A DNA stretch of 64,000 nucleotides from Stichopus chloronotus (GCA_021234535.1 CM037830.1:34321405-34385404), one strand, 5' to 3'; positions 1-14,154 are shown, numbered from the stretch's first letter. Numbers and translations: made by a program. Notes: generated by a model from the letters alone, not told the origin.

Positions 1-1886
1 GACAGAAGCAGTGGTTACTATGTTACATGTGTTTGTCTTGTCCAAGGAACACAAATAGTTAAGTGAGGTATTAAAACTAATCAGTAAACGTACTTTGCAC
101 CTCCAATACCAAACTCACACCATCACCATGGTACTTTGTACCTTTAAATGTCACCATCTTTTGACTCACACATTCTTGAATGCTGCCTCACTACGCTTGA
201 ATTTCCCTCCACCATGATATTATTGTCTTTGTCATCAATGTTTGGCAGTCACTAGTTGGGCAATTATTAATATTGCAAACTAGACCTAGTCATTAACATA
301 ATTTCTGGTCATATGCATTCAAATTTGGTTCAGTTTACCACTGATTTTTTTATAATGGCTCATTAAGCACAACAGTTTACCTTTTCCAGATACCATGCCT
401 ACCGTCCGAATTGTTGTTACTTTCTCTGTCTCCCCTCTACCAGAATGGAACTGTCAAAGTAGTTTTTTACTGGTCCCCAGCACACACAAACCTGTGAAAT
501 CGCTTGTGAAGTTGATATGAAATAGGTAAATTTCATGCAATGTGTAGCAGTACTATAGATGGTGAGATACCAACTGCATTTATGTACACAGTGAAGTTGT
601 GCAATATAAAACAGTCTGTTGTCGCCGAAGACAAAAAAAGTTAGAACTGTGAGGAGGTCAGAAATTCTCAAAGGAAGCTTTGCCAGTTGACCAAGTGAAG
701 GAAGGATTGTAATTAAGATCTGCTATGATTTTGAAGTTTGGAGTCTACCACTCATGGTAATAAAAGCTTCTTGTTAACATGATTACTAGTTTCTTTTGGA
801 ATTTTAGCTGACTAGGTAATGGGCATGTCCACAGTATGTTTATAGGTCATGTCCACATTTCATTGTTTTTTTTTCTTTCACTACTAAAGTAGTTTAGTGC
901 AATGTTATGGCTTCCTATTTTGTTCATTTTTTTTACAGTGGTGAGGCATTTTCATTTTATCCACAGTTTGTAGCAAACCATACCAGCAATGTAAAAGTTG
1001 CTGGAAGTGGTCCTTGTGTCAGTTTGATTTTCACTACCATTGAAGTTTTAAGATTGTTGCAAATTGCTGTAGTTTTTTTTTTTTTGTTGGGAGAGGGAGA
1101 TTCACTAACAAAAGTCTGGAAAATGGAAATGTTAAGTTCTGTCTAGTCTGCAGTACTATGTCACGTAATGTCCCATTTTAATTTTCCAGCATCATCAAAT
1201 AGAACATTCTTGGAGAGGATGGTGTGCACTGGTGCAAAATCAGCAAACGATATCATTATGAGACTTTGCTCCTGGTATTGTTTGTTAAATGACCCAAACG
1301 ATATCGTCTGTTTCCCTGAACAGATTTTTATCACATTCTACCACTAAATAACATGGAAGCAAGAAATCAGACCTTGCAGTTGCATTAAACTTCAAACTAA
1401 TTTGATTAACATTTGACAGCACCATTTCAGACGGTTGCAATACGGTTGCACAATGTAACCACTCTATACAATCCATAGTTTTAGCATTTAGTCACGTGTG
1501 CTTTTGTACCTATTTACCCCTATGGTATCACTATATATTTCTCGGCAATTGAAGGAAAAGTGCTCACAATATCGATAAATTACATGTCACAGCAACTCCA
1601 GTGTGCACATGGACATTTTAATAATAGAGTTTGATGGAATTCAGTATTTACTTCACTCCTCACTTACCTGTCTTGTCAGAACAAATGCACCCCCATCTAC
1701 TGTGTCAAGAGTACTGGTAACCTTTAACACCACCCTTAGCGCCATCAGCCCTAATACAGGAATAGTGCCTCCTTCCCGTTCTGCCACCTGTATTTGCCAG
1801 GAGTGTGGGGGTTCTTTGGATTTCGAGATTGTCGAGGATTTCAAGGCTGTCGAGTGATACTGGATGTAAAGTTGGCGAATACCTCC
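1..1886. other. Non-coding stretch
   Basis: AT-rich sequence with no recognisable protein. The small open frames here lack similarity to anything I know and have no coding character. The only structured item is a copy of the dispersed TTACTTCACTCCTCAC repeat at about 1645-1800, listed separately. Confidence 0.5.
1645..1800 (+). repeat. Dispersed TTACTTCACTC repeat, copy 1
   Basis: Begins TTACTTCACTCCTCACTTAC followed by CTGTCT, a run related to ACAAATGCACCC, then GTACTGGTAACCTTTAACAC and GCGCCATC. The same ordered blocks recur at 13310, 16309, 21936-22235 and 28948, so this is a repeat family and not a gene. Internal divergence is moderate. It lies just upstream of a MITE copy. Confidence 0.65.
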
Positions 1887-2267
1887 TTTAAAGGGCCTCA
1901 TTGAGTTAATATTGATCACTTTGTGAGGTTTTTGACGGGTACAAACGCATGGCACTGCTTATATTCAGCATAATTACTCAAGTTCCACATCCAGTAGTTA
2001 AAAGAAACTGTTAAGATTTTTGAATTTTTGACCCTGACTGGTTTGTACTGGCTGTGTGCATTTGAATTAGTACTAAAGAGAAAAGTGTCTGGTCACCAAT
2101 TTTCAAAAACCAAAATGATTCATTAAATACTCGTTAATGTGCTTTTGTATGTAGCACATGGGGGATTCTCTTAGTTTGACCATTTTGTGATTGCTATTTG
2201 AAAGAAACTTGACAGGTTTTGGAAAATTCAGTGAGTTTCATGAAACAACTCAATGAGCCTCTTCAAA
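1887..2267 (-). mobile_element. TTAAAGGG-type MITE, copy A
   Basis: About 381 bp bounded by imperfect inverted repeats: the left end TTTAAAGGGCCTCATTGAGTT and the right end the complement of AACTCAATGAGCCTCTTCAAA. It shares internal blocks (CTTAGTTTGACC, GTCTGGTCACCAATTTTC) with copies at 11385 and 53732 but lies in the opposite orientation. It has no coding capacity. The ends resemble the TTAAAGGRR termini of T2/Kolobok-type MITEs known from Xenopus; this family assignment is inference. Confidence 0.7.
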
Positions 2268-5200
2268 TCTTATGAGGCTTAAGTACTTATGAAGTACTCA
2301 AGAAAGCAGTAAACCTTGGCACATTTCTTCTTAAGCCCTACTAATGGACAGGACATGTGTGTAGGGTATGGCATTAGCTCTGAGGATGTGCAGTGTAGTT
2401 ATGCATCGCTAAGTGGTTTTGTGTGATTTTAAAGAGGAACCGTAGTGGGTGTTACAATCTCAACCTACACTTAGTGAACATCTATTTACAAACAGTCACG
2501 ACAGTAATGGTTTATTTTCGTAGTAACTTCTTTCCAAATAAAACTGCAAACTTCCCGCCGTTGTTGTACATTGTATCGCCATTTTGGAAATGCATGACGC
2601 ATCACATGCACCGGCAATACTATGTGACATGTACAGGTGCATGTGTGATGTCACAAATTACGTAATTTTGCAACAACATGGCGACTTGCAAGTGAATAAA
2701 ATGTATATTCACAAAAACTTCATATTTTCTGGAACGTGAATTAATTGTACTACCAAATGGTGTCTTATTGTTTGAAAAACTATATTTGACGTGTCGGGAC
2801 GATCTGGGAGGCCGTACAATGATTTTCCTTTAAAGTTCTTCCCAACAGAGCTTGGCAAACAACTTATAGTAGTGCTATCATTGCAGTTGTTCTGGTAGAG
2901 TTTACAATGTATGACATCCAATTTAAATCTGTCTGTAGTGATAGGTCTGTAGTTTGAGGTTAATGTCAAATACATTTGGCATTTGTCTCAAAGCAAAACT
3001 TAAGCATAATTTCTCCACCGAGGTTGTTTTACAATGTGATAATCCAAAGGAAAAGTTAAGTTCTAATCGTGGATTTGAAAATTTCTAGGTTTTGCATTTT
3101 GTTTTTTTGGAAAGAAAGTCATCAAAGTTGAGTAAAAGTACTTCAGGCTTTTTGAATTGTGATAATACATACATACTACTGAAAAACAAAAGATAAGGAG
3201 TACAATTTGATAAAGCCAGGAATAATTATAATAGTAGTCTCCTTTTGATAATACTGTTAATTAACACCTTTCAGAACCTCAAGGATAACACATAAAAAAT
3301 GATTGCCTCTGGTAAAGATAAGGAAAAGACCGGAATCGGTGTAGACTGCTGTATTATATTCTGTACTGTGTGAGGTACTGGCCATGTACTATACTGGCCA
3401 TGTACTTTGCAGCATTGTTTGTGCCAGTGTTTCTTTATTAATTTTTGGAGGGATTTGTGTGAAAACAGAGTCACATTTGGCTATCCATTCTTTAAACATA
3501 GCCTTATATAATTGATTGCCTGATTCTAGCTGGTGACACTGTGGGTTAATTAAAATTCATTCATGTCCTTGTCGAGTTTCCTTTTGCTGTCGTCTGAAGC
3601 CTGAAGGAAAAGGTAGGAGACAAACTACATATCAGATTCCATACAGTTCACTAATTGTTTTGTGTTTATAATGTACAGAATCAATCAGTTAAGGTGGACT
3701 GTGAATGTCCAACAGGATTCTTGTTTTTGATGTTTTGCAGGCAGAGAGCTTTCTCTACACCACTCATATTTGGGAGGGAATGTTCTCTCATGTTTTTCTT
3801 TTTTTCCTGCTGGTAGGCCAGAGGGATTTTTTCTTTCGAGGAGAGCATCACTCTTTTCTCCAAACCCTCCTGTACAGTATGTCTGATGTGAAATACTTTA
3901 CATGTTGTAACAGTACATGTTTGTGCAGTATAGATTTGCACATGTATTATGACTGACATGATACAGATGTACTGGGACATTTCGTGTAGGGGTCACACAA
4001 AATTTTCCCCAAAGACAATAGGTTGGTGCTTTTCAATAGAGAGTTGGTGCTTTTCTGAAGACAGAACACCTTTGTTTTTCACACGTGACATGAATGTGAG
4101 TTATGCGACGATGATAGTGAAACTCCTAGAGACCTAGAGAAGCTATAAATCGATTTATGTTTGTCCACCAGTGCGTGAACTTAGTGCATTCACAATGGCA
4201 TTGATGAGTAAAGTTAGGTCATAGATGCTTCCTTTAGTACAGAACTGTTTGTATACAGTACCTATGTATATTGCGGTAGGCTGATACTGCAGCAGTCAGC
4301 TCACATATATATACATCAGTGTTAAAATTTAAAAGCAATTTCTGCATGTTGTCCATGAGACAAATATAACATGGGAATGCAGTATGTCCTTCTCAAACAG
4401 AAGTTGTCTTACCAAAAGTACAATAAATTTAGCAGGCTGCTATGCCATGAACACACTACTGTAGTGAACACCATGGACACACATTTTGGCTGTAAGCAAA
4501 GCCAGTGCTAAATTTTGTTACGTTGCTTCATATTTTCCAAAATGAAAACTAAATTTGGTTAATAGAATTACAGTAACTAATTTGGTTGTCCCATAGAGAC
4601 TTTTTGGTGTCTCACATGTTGGACTACATTTACAGGTACCATGATTTCTGCAATCTCTATGTCAGGGACTTCAGCAATTTGTACACCAATGCACCATGTA
4701 AACATTCTTAAGTACTTGCTCACTTTGTCTGATTCGTCTGTCAACCTGCCTTAAATTGTTACACCTCACTTTCCACAATGTACACAAGCTTGCCGCATAT
4801 ATTCGTGTCACCCGGGTGGCTACCCATGTTATTTCTACATGCAGTAATTGCTGGTGCTGAAGACAAGTTTTAATATTGACCCATATGATATTTGTGAGGA
4901 GCAGAAAAGTATGGAAGATGTATGTACTGTAGTCATTATTTGTGATCACATTAAAAAAAAAAGACGGAGTTTCCACCTTCCTTTGGGAAGTATTTGAAGA
5001 TTAAGAGGCCCTCAGATGCTGTTTAGTGCCACCAAACGTCTGAATTTGTAATACATTCTTCTCATATTTCTTTATTCCATTTATAAGATATTTGTTATTT
5101 ATGAGGGGAAAATACCTCTGGAAAAACTACCAAGATAGTTAATCCGTCAAGAAGCACACATGGTGATAACACAGCACAGGAAGCAACCCAGTGTGTGGGG

Positions 5201-7404
5201 ATCTGGTCTAAAACCTCTGAGTTATCAGTGGTGTAAACAGACATTTGAATCAGAGAATGGGGTGGGGGAGGAACAAAGGGTTAAAGTGTGGGGTAGCAGT
5301 ATTGACTCCTAAGTGGAGTGCCACCATCTGTTGGTGCGAAGTGCAGAGAGAAAATTTTTGATAAAAATGCCTATCAGATCGCAGGAAATGGCACTTCCCA
5401 CCCCCTCTGGCCTCGTAAAAAGGAATTTTCATCCTTGAAAACTGGGGGGTAGAGGCATATCTGTACTGGAGATGTTTGTCCCCCCACTTGCTATGCTCAT
5501 GAGTGTTTCACAAGAAAATTATGAATCATCTTCATTGATAAATAGCGGTGCTCATTATGCTGTATACTTAGCAGCTCAAATTTGTGATTATATTTTCAGG
5601 TTCTTTATGTTCTTAATAATTCTAATAGCAAGTAGTGTACAGTGCATAACAATTCTGCATGTTGTTCTTCTTTGCCACTTGGTCAGGGTCTCTAAGAACG
5701 GTTAGCATGGACAATCAAACAAATAGAAAAGCAAAAACAGAGGCCACCTTTTCAGTGTGCCAGTATATTTCTTACGAACAGGGACGATGCCGTTTCACAG
5801 TCGTAGGCAATTTCTAATCCTTGAAAGTGTGTGGGTAAGCTCTGTGTGATGACATCTGTTCTAATCACTATGAAAGAAAGCATCACTTATGTCTAGCTGT
5901 CAGTTTCTTAGAAGCATCCAAGTCTGCAGCATTTCGCCAGGGTCAAGATATCAACCGATCATCAAAACAATTTTCATGTTTTGCACTCATTTTTGCAAAG
6001 TAGCATATCTTTTCGACTGCTCTGCATGAAGTATTGCAGATACATGCAACATACAGTAGTAGCAGATTCCTAACACTTCAAAAGTTACCGTTTGCTGTGA
6101 TCACTAAAAGTATGTAGGGTGTCTGAGCTGAAAGTTTGAAACAGGCAAAGCATCTTGTTTGAAAATCAGTGACAAGTCAATACTTTGAGGTTGTAAATGT
6201 TACAGGTGAAGTGCAGTAGTACCTACCATTAGCTATAGACAACAGCATGGCATAGCATATGGAAAATCAGATACATGTATATACTTGCTGCTTTCAGATC
6301 TTGTAAAATACCAGTTGCGATGTGAGGATCTGCAATATACAATTTTTGCTGTATGCTCTCTGTGACAGATGTGAAAAATAGTAAATTGGCAAGGCAATTC
6401 CAACAACCAGAAATAGATTACTGTGCACCCACAATCTGTTTACCATTTGTGCTCTCAGTGCACACTCAGTACAAAGTATCCTTGATTTCAAAGTAAGCCT
6501 TGAACTGCCAGGAAATTAAGCATCTGCAAGCAAGGGTTCTTGTTAGATTAGCAAGTTTGAAATGGATTTTAAATGAAAATAGTCTCTTTGAAACACTTTG
6601 GACAGGCAGTTGAAGGCCGTCGGTCATACAGTGGTCAAGTTTGCATTGTATGGCAGAGGGAGGTCAGGACGTGAGGTATTCAGACTCCCTATACTTACCT
6701 TCATAAACACAGTGACTGTACTTTCATTGACCATGTTTAGTAAGTTTATCAAGGGTCACATGATACAGTAGATTAAGAATGTGGTAATATTAGCATAGCG
6801 TCATTCAAGGATATTTGTTGTGAGCATTCAAATTAGTATGTTTTTTTTGTTTAGATTACAGTATAACTTAACCATGTTAAATTAGAAAAACAACCTTATT
6901 CTGCTGCTCCACATTGCAAAACTGAACAACTTTGCACTGAAAACTGAGTGACATGTATTGATAGTGCTCGATAAGATAACTTCCTCGGCCTCTTTTAGTT
7001 ATGAATTGTTTATTTGGGCAATGTCTGTGCAGAATCAATGAAGTTTGTAACACTAGTCCGATGCCATTTCTTCAGACCGATAATGTGGCAACAGTGTTGG
7101 CTGTTTTCCAAAACATTTGTTCAAAGTACATTACAGAGAAGGTTGTGGAATTGTTTTCAGAAGTACCAACAATATGTACTGTACTGTAGTTTGCTTTTGG
7201 TGTGCTTCATCGCTCTGTACCTGTGGGAGTTGATTAGGACAACTCCAAAAATGTATCTGGAGAATCACATGACCAGGGGTATAAATAATTCGATATTGGT
7301 GGATTGTGCTATTTAGTGGTGCATCTGAGGTATTGATTTCTAGCAGATTGGTAATGAGGGAAAATGGCCTCACTGCTGTAATTGTGACCGTTTTAGTTGT
7401 TTAC
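2268..7404. other. Non-coding stretch
   Basis: No gene recognised. Short open frames (for example on the minus strand near 4671-4976) show no domain, splice pattern or coding bias I can defend. The sequence is AT-rich with scattered ATACAGTACTGTA-like words and T-runs. Confidence 0.45.
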
Positions 7405-7720
7405 TGAACATGTAGTTGTGTGCTGTAGTTATGTATTGTTGTAGTTATTAGCTGTTTGAGTTGTGTATTGTCATTGTGTACTGTTGTAGTTGTATGCTAT
7501 TTGAGTTATATTCTGTTGTAGTTGTGTACTGTAGTAGTTGTGTGCTACAGTATATCATAGTTGTATAGTATGCTTTTTTGAGTTGTGTGCTATTGTAGTT
7601 ACAGTACTGTTCTGTGGTAGTTAAATACTTTTGCAGTGGTATGTTGTTGCAGTTCTGTACTATTGTAGTTGTGTTCTGAACATTTTAGTTGTGTGCCATT
7701 CGTTGTAGTTGTGCACTGTT
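7405..7720 (+). repeat. Degenerate TGTAGTTGTGTACTGT repeat
   Basis: About 300 bp of G/T-rich low-complexity sequence built from many diverged copies of words like TGTAGTTGTGT(A/G)CTGT spaced irregularly at about 15-30 bp, almost devoid of C. It looks like an old decayed minisatellite. No coding signal. Confidence 0.65.
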
Positions 7721-10566
7721 TTATGTGTGAGTGTACATTAAGAATTTGCACTTGCTGTTGAGCTACAGTTAAGTATTCATCAATAGAGGTCATACTTGAT
7801 GTAACAGTTCTCCATGTGGACAATAAAACAACAGTTTAATGTGAGATCATATTCATTAGTACCATGTTTTGTGTTTGTAGAACTACAGCACATACTCAAA
7901 AGGCTTCATGCAACAGCATTGCTATGCTATTCTTACAGTGCAGCCGGTCGGTGACCTGCGTACCAGTTTTAGTTCTGGCCGTAAACTTTGTTCGCTCTGG
8001 TAAACATTTAACCTTATCACAGCATGTCTACGTGCACTCTGCGTAATTTTTTTCTCATGTTGCATTTTCTTTCATCACTGAATAGAATTCATCACTGGAT
8101 TACAGTATACATCAGTACTGCTTGTATAACAATAGTAGGGGGAAATGCAGGAAGGGGATCAGGTACCTGTCAACTTTTGCTAGATAATTTTTCAAATTCT
8201 TTGACATCAACGGAATAGATATTTGAGGAGGAAACCTTGAGCACTCCAGTTTCATTTTTCGCTGTTGACCGTGTCTGATAATAGTTCTTGTAGTGGTAGT
8301 TAAGTATGGTTCAAAGTCTCTTATTTAATTATCTCATTTTGATCTCCGGCACGATGCTGGTATCACAAACATCTGTGAACAAATTACTTTTTCAGTCTGA
8401 GGAATTGCTCTTCTGTTTGTGTATTTCTTCTCTCAATGGTTGTATTAATTGTTCACAGTTTGTTTACCAACTTTGCATGAATTTGTTTGTATTATAGACT
8501 TGTAAATTTACGCTTTAGCTTACAGCGTGGAAGTGCGAATATTTTGTGCCCTGTTCATGGGTCGTGAAAAAGTTTGTTTCACCTCAATTGCTCCACTTGC
8601 TGAGTTTCATAAACTGTCATGACAAAAAAGGACTTGCAATATCTCCATATGCATCAGCTTCTAAAACAAGATTTGCTTTGGAAGAGGGTGGGATGGACTT
8701 GCATGTTTATGAAGAGGTAGCAATAATATGATATACAGTGTACTGTTGTGCTGTGGATGTTGTATGTACTATATGTCCAGAGAAACTTAAATCAGTGCAA
8801 TTGACTTTCAAGCTACATATACTTGACCTAACAAACCAAATAAAACTTTCCAAATTGATCAGTTTCAGGTTATTTATTTTTAGAATGTATTATCAATATT
8901 ATAGATATATAGTCACCAATCACATTAATGTTAATGATACCATCCATGACTGTAAATTGATTCATTACGGTTCATTGGTTCATATAAACCTTGGTGTCGA
9001 ACAAGACAAATCATTTCAAACATGTAATATCATAGTTGTAGATTACATCTTCCAGTTCAAATCCACCCAGGTACTGGACACTTTTGTTCCCTTTTTTGGT
9101 ATTTTCCATATGCTCTTCCCTTCTGATTCACAGCAATGCTGCAACTGGCCATAATTCCAGTGATTTAGTACAGCATGCACTTCTGTATACATGTTTCACA
9201 TTGTGTCAGTCTGTCATTCCATGATGAAATTACCATCCTCAGTTCTTGACAATTCTCCTAACTTAACTATGTATCAGGTGTTGTCATTTTCCCGTTTAGG
9301 GACACACAAACTCACAAAGACAACTCAGCAAACTTGACCTAGAAACTTGAGGGACATCTCCTCTATTGACACTAATGTGTGTTCTGTGCACACAAGCGTT
9401 CATGGCTTTGCCACTACCAGTGTTCCAAGCACTGATAGTGTTTGCTCTGTATATTTGATTTTGCAGTAACAAGTAAATGGCTTCTTCCGTCAGTTTCAGG
9501 TATTTATTGTGCCATCAGTTGGAGAGTGCATTTGTGAGCATGTTATGTACATTTACCTCACAGACAAATGCTAAATAATGCTCTGCCACCCCCATTATGA
9601 ATTTGTAATGGGAAAGATAAGATGTGTCTCACAACCCACAGTTGGCCACCTTGCAGTCTTAAATCCTGACATTGCTTTTGGTCGTTGTTTGCTCCATGAA
9701 GTAGAGCTGCCATTTTTGACTAGGTTGTTTTAGTTGCTGTTTTGACAGCTCATAAGTTGCATCAAATTCCATGTTTGCCTGCCATTCCCAGCATCTAAAG
9801 TTTGTGTTTTCAAATGTTTAGAATCCTGGTTTCATTTTCCCCAAATTGTCCTGCGTCTGGTCACTGAAAAAAAGTTTTACCATGTTCAACATTAAGACTT
9901 TTGCTTCTTTATTTAGGAGCATGCAATTTTGATTGATTTTGAAATCTGATGGTTGCTATGGTGTTTTGGCTGTGCGCGGGTCTCAATTGAACCAGTTCTG
10001 CTATCAGTTTTGATACTCTTTGCACATGATGCCATCATTGATTGTGTCATTTTTTTGTCATACAGTGCAATGTGTTAACTGCTGTCATGTTTAGACAGCT
10101 CATTCATCAAGTGACTCCATCTAAGTTCATGTCATCCAAGTCCATACATTAACTGGTAAACAGTTATTCATGATTAGACTGTTGAACTGTGTGCAGGTTG
10201 TGTGAGTGGATAACAGTTTTTTTTCTTCTGAAAGGAAGAGAAAAAAAGGTTGGTACTGTAGGTGAAGGCAGAAGGTTCTTCCAATTTTTGTTGGAGTAGT
10301 AAGGTTTTGCACCATCGCTGCCCTAGTTTATGACAATATGACTGCATATATGCAAATGTCACCAGGGGAAGTCCATGACCTTCGACCTCATTTCACACGT
10401 AACTGTCCCACAGAACAGACTGTTTTAACTCTCACTTGAGACATCATTTCTGTCTTAGACCACTTTAATTTCGTGCCGATCTTTGATGACTGTTTTGCAG
10501 TATTGCTCACCTTCTCGGAATATCGGTTGCTTTGACTTGGTTATTTTTCTGTTGATATTGTCACAG
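7721..10566. other. Non-coding stretch upstream of the NIPA-like coding exon 1
   Basis: Probably the tail of an upstream intron of the NIPA-like gene, since 10566 is a splice acceptor. The 138-codon open frame at 8738-9154 has no recognisable domain and an odd, AT-driven composition. No 5' UTR exon could be identified with confidence. Confidence 0.4.
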
Positions 10567-10656
10567 GATCTAACAACTGGGAGAGAAGAAACCACGAGCT
10601 TCCCAGCGACCACTGTTCCTAGTCTGACGGGATTGGAGGAACAGTTGAATACAACC

Positions 10657-10804
10657 ATGTCCGGGGATGATGCAGATGCCCTGAGTACGACAGACGTCTA
10701 CATCGGATTTTCGCTGGCAGTCAGTTCCACGATATTCATCGGAACCAGCTCGATTGTGAAGAAGAAAGCCCTCATAAAAATATCAACCTATGCCAAAAGA
10801 GCAG
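10657..10804 (+). CDS. NIPA-like Mg2+ transporter, coding exon 1
   Basis: Encodes residues 1-49 plus one base of codon 50. The exon begins at 10567 after a TTTTTCTGTTG...TCACAG acceptor. The ATG at 10657 (context ACAACCATG) gives a 13-residue cytosolic or lumenal tail before the first membrane helix, the same spacing as in NIPA2. The frame stays open upstream to the acceptor and includes an N-T-T sequon, so a longer NIPAL-like N-terminus is possible. Residues 14-34 form transmembrane helix 1 (VYIGFSLAVSSTIFIG), followed by the family's charged K-K-K-A-L-I-K segment and ending at ...AKRAG. The donor GTAATC follows at 10805. Confidence 0.92.
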
Positions 10805-11384
10805 GTAATCACTGAAGAGTTGATGCACAGACTCCTGCAGTTTAGTGTAATGCATTGCGCTAATAAATATGTTGCAAAAGTGTTTGCATCTCAATTGGAG
10901 GTGACTCAAATGTCAAGCATGTTGGTGATCTCTCGGTAATTCTTTCAGTGCTGGTTAACTTTCAAATCAAACAGTTCTGTAAATATCCACTTTAAACATA
11001 GCAGGTCATCAGTGAAAATGGCTGACTCATATTAATCTAGCATACTTTCTGCCAATGTAGTTTTTCCGGACTTTCACTTACAGTGCCCAGTGGGCAAAGG
11101 TAAAACTTCATGCCTTCTAATGACCAGTTTTATTAGCATTATCCAAATTCTGCAAGGAGATTTATTGTCTTAATGGACTTTATAGCACTCCACTTTTACC
11201 TGATTGTAAATAGTTCACTGAACTTCCTAATATTCTCAAACTGAAGTGGAGTTCAAGAGTTTGATGCCAAAATGTAGCAAAGAATTTACGCTCTCAAAGC
11301 TCATGGAATGAATCACTCAAAAGATTGGCATCAGATTTCAGTACCTGTAAAGTTTAGGATCTGATGGTATCACACATTTTGCAT

Positions 11385-11755
11385 TTTAAAGGGGTTCATT
11401 GAGTTGTTTCACAAAATTCCAGATGTTTTGTCGCATCTGTTGAGTATTTCTCATATGTTGATGGATAACGGTCAAACTAAGCAATTCTGAAGATCTTACA
11501 CACGACTGAAACAACAGAGATCTATAGAGTATATAAATGTTGAAATCATTTATTGAAAATCTGTGACCAGACACTTTTTACCACACAGCAGTAAGCATGG
11601 GCAAAAACTATAATTTCTCACATTTTCAAGAAAAGTAAGGATAAATACATGAATAACGAGCCTAATTAAAAGTATTGTCATGCAACTGTTTCCTTTAAAC
11701 ATGTCGCAAATGAACATTGTGAGTGAACAATTTGAACTCAATGAGCCTCTTTAAG
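11385..11755 (+). mobile_element. TTAAAGGG-type MITE, copy B (best preserved)
   Basis: About 371 bp with clear terminal inverted repeats: the left end TTTAAAGGGGTTCATTGAGTT matches the complement of the right end AACTCAATGAGCCTCTTTAAG over about 21 bp with few mismatches. TTAA is present at both extreme ends and could be the target duplication. It lies in intron 1 of the NIPA-like gene. Inside are GGTCAAACTAAG and TTTCCTTTAAACATGTCGCAAAT, both shared with copy C at 53732. It has no open frame of note. Confidence 0.8.
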
Positions 11756-13309
11756 AATTCATAATCAAGCTGAAAAAATTGTTTAGGTGAAAAAGAATAC
11801 GACAAAGAATCCAATACCACAAGCATTATCTCTGTTCAGGAGAACATTCAAACACCTCAGTATTTTATGAAACTCCACTTAAAAGCCAGTGACATATTTT
11901 CTGACCCCCACCACCCATCCTCTGCCAACAAATAAGTCATTGTCTCAGGAGGCCTTGTATTATTTATTCTAAGCACTCCTCACTGTATGACTGCATTTCC
12001 CCAAAATGCAAATAAATATTCCTTTTTTCCATAGTCTTAAATCTCATAATGTTTGTCACATTTACTTATTGTCGACCACCGAAAATGTGCAATATTTATG
12101 AAACATAAATCCAGAATGTCATGATTCCTGCGAGGCAGGATAGTCAGAGTGTTAACAACTCCCATGCTCTATCATCCATCATTGTCCCTCTTCGGGAATA
12201 CAGTTGCTACGGTAATGTTGGAATGTTGAAACCAGGTCTCTCTACATTCCGGAGGTGCATTTGATAGGCAGTAGAACCTTTGGAGACCTGTGGAATTTCT
12301 CGATAGAAATTCTGCCTACTGCTAAATACTGCTGGTAAATAGTACTGTATATAGTTAGAAAATTACAAAATAACTATGTTGTTAAAACTGCATCACTTCG
12401 TAACAAGTATGCAGTCTCAGAAATTAATAGGAAGTAGCACATTTGAATATTCTCGTTCCCTTTTTTCATTGAGATACTTGTTTCTGACTGCATAATTTGA
12501 GGTACATTACCCAACAACAGAAGGCCTACTTTCCCATAATGTGCTCCCTTTCCCCTCTTGAGATACAGTATGCTCACAACAATAATGGGCTGCCCCCTGA
12601 GGTGCAGTACAGCCACACCATTAAACACCTCCCCTATTATCTGCCACAAATGTTGTCAGCAATTTTAAAGTTTGACTTTGTGGTTTGCATATATCTCAAA
12701 TGTGAAGTAGGAATTGGTTGCGATAGATTTAGTCTGTCTCCAAAGCTTCACCGACAGTTTTGACATCAGTTCAATTCAAAATGTCAAGTCTAGTGTTCTT
12801 TTTGAACAAGTGTCGTCAAGGAACGATGTTCGTCACACTTCACCGACCAAGCAGTAGTTATCAAACTGTTGTGATAGAGGTCATTGATGGATCAGTAAGT
12901 TGCTCAACTCTATTCAAGATGCATGTATTGCAACATCCTGGCACTTTCTTTGCACTGCTGTGCAGGCCAGATCGATGAGTGTAGTATTTTGGTGCCCAAC
13001 GTACAAATGGGGCAGAGTTGACATAGATAAAGTTGTTGGGATTTTCAAGGGCACATGTCCATGGGAATGTTATTATTAAGTTCCATATCCACTAGTTTTG
13101 GACCTTGATCTATAACAATTATGTGTATGTGAAAATTGTCTGGTTTTCCAAATAGTTAATAACATATTCGGCACTGTTTCTTTTCTATCTAGAATGTATG
13201 GTAATTGTTCTAGTTTTTTCGTGTTATATAATGTGCAGAAATCTTCACAGGTTTGACACAAAATTCCACTTTAATAATGGTGGTGCCTGGCAGTGAAACT
13301 TTGTTCTGT
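11756..13309. other. Intron 1 sequence without recognised features
   Basis: AT-rich intronic DNA of the NIPA-like gene. Small open frames around 12374-12978 are unsupported. No exon matching the NIPA protein is missing from the family alignment here. Confidence 0.45.
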
Positions 13310-13495
13310 CAAATTTACTTTACTCCTTACTTGCCTGTCTCAGCATAACAAATACACTCTCATCTGCCATGCCTACAGTAGAGTACTGGTAACCTTTAAC
13401 ACTGCTACTAGCGCCATCTGGTCTTATACCAGAGTAGCACCTCCTTCCTATTCTGCCATCCTTTCGAGACACGCCAGTCATTTGTAATCAAACCA
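13310..13495 (+). repeat. Dispersed TTACTTCACTC repeat, copy 2
   Basis: Begins TTTACTTTACTCCTTACTTG, then CTGTCTCAGC, CATGCCTACAGTAGAGTACTGG, TAACCTTTAACACTGCTACT and AGCGCCATCTGGTC. The right end TCGAGACACGCCAGTCATTTGT is a weak inverted match to the left end. This suggests a diverged inverted-repeat element. Confidence 0.65.
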
Positions 13496-14154
13496 GAGTT
13501 GTAGGATATATTTCAGTGGTGTTTTCTGACATATCCCATCAGTCATATTGTAGGAGTACAGCAGTGAGTAATCACAATGTTGTCGGTTACCAGTTTGAAG
13601 GAGTCAAATGAAACTTACGTTCACATGGTCTGTTGGCCATTAAACACTATCGTTCACTCAGTACTGAGATTATGTGCATTGCAATCACCATGCATGCACA
13701 CCAGTGTAGATCATACCACTCTCATCTAGTCATTCTAGACATGTGTTGCATTGATGTCCACAAACGTCCATAGTTATCTGCATGCAACCTTTCCATCGAC
13801 AGCAACATGAAGACCCTGAAGTTCAAATCACATGGAGTCAATAGTGCCTTGCATCACATCATCCTCAGTGTGTAATATTATCAAGGGATACTGGTATTCC
13901 AAATTGCACCAGTACTATGTTATATCTGAGCACTTGTTTGGTCTCTTCCAATCTTTTCTCTATTACTAATTCAACGGTATTCAAGACCCTTACCCAGCCA
14001 TGCACTTACAATAACACTTCTACAGTATATGCATATAGCAAGTTGACATTGGGAATTCTCTTTAATAATTTTATGTCAGGGTGAGAACTCTATGACACAG
14101 CAGCTTAGCTTTAAATCTCCCCACTTCATACAATATTTACAGTCCATGTGGATG

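Noticed and set aside
8738..9154. 138-codon open frame on plus strand
   Set aside because: AT-driven composition, no recognisable domain, no splice context; within a non-coding stretch.
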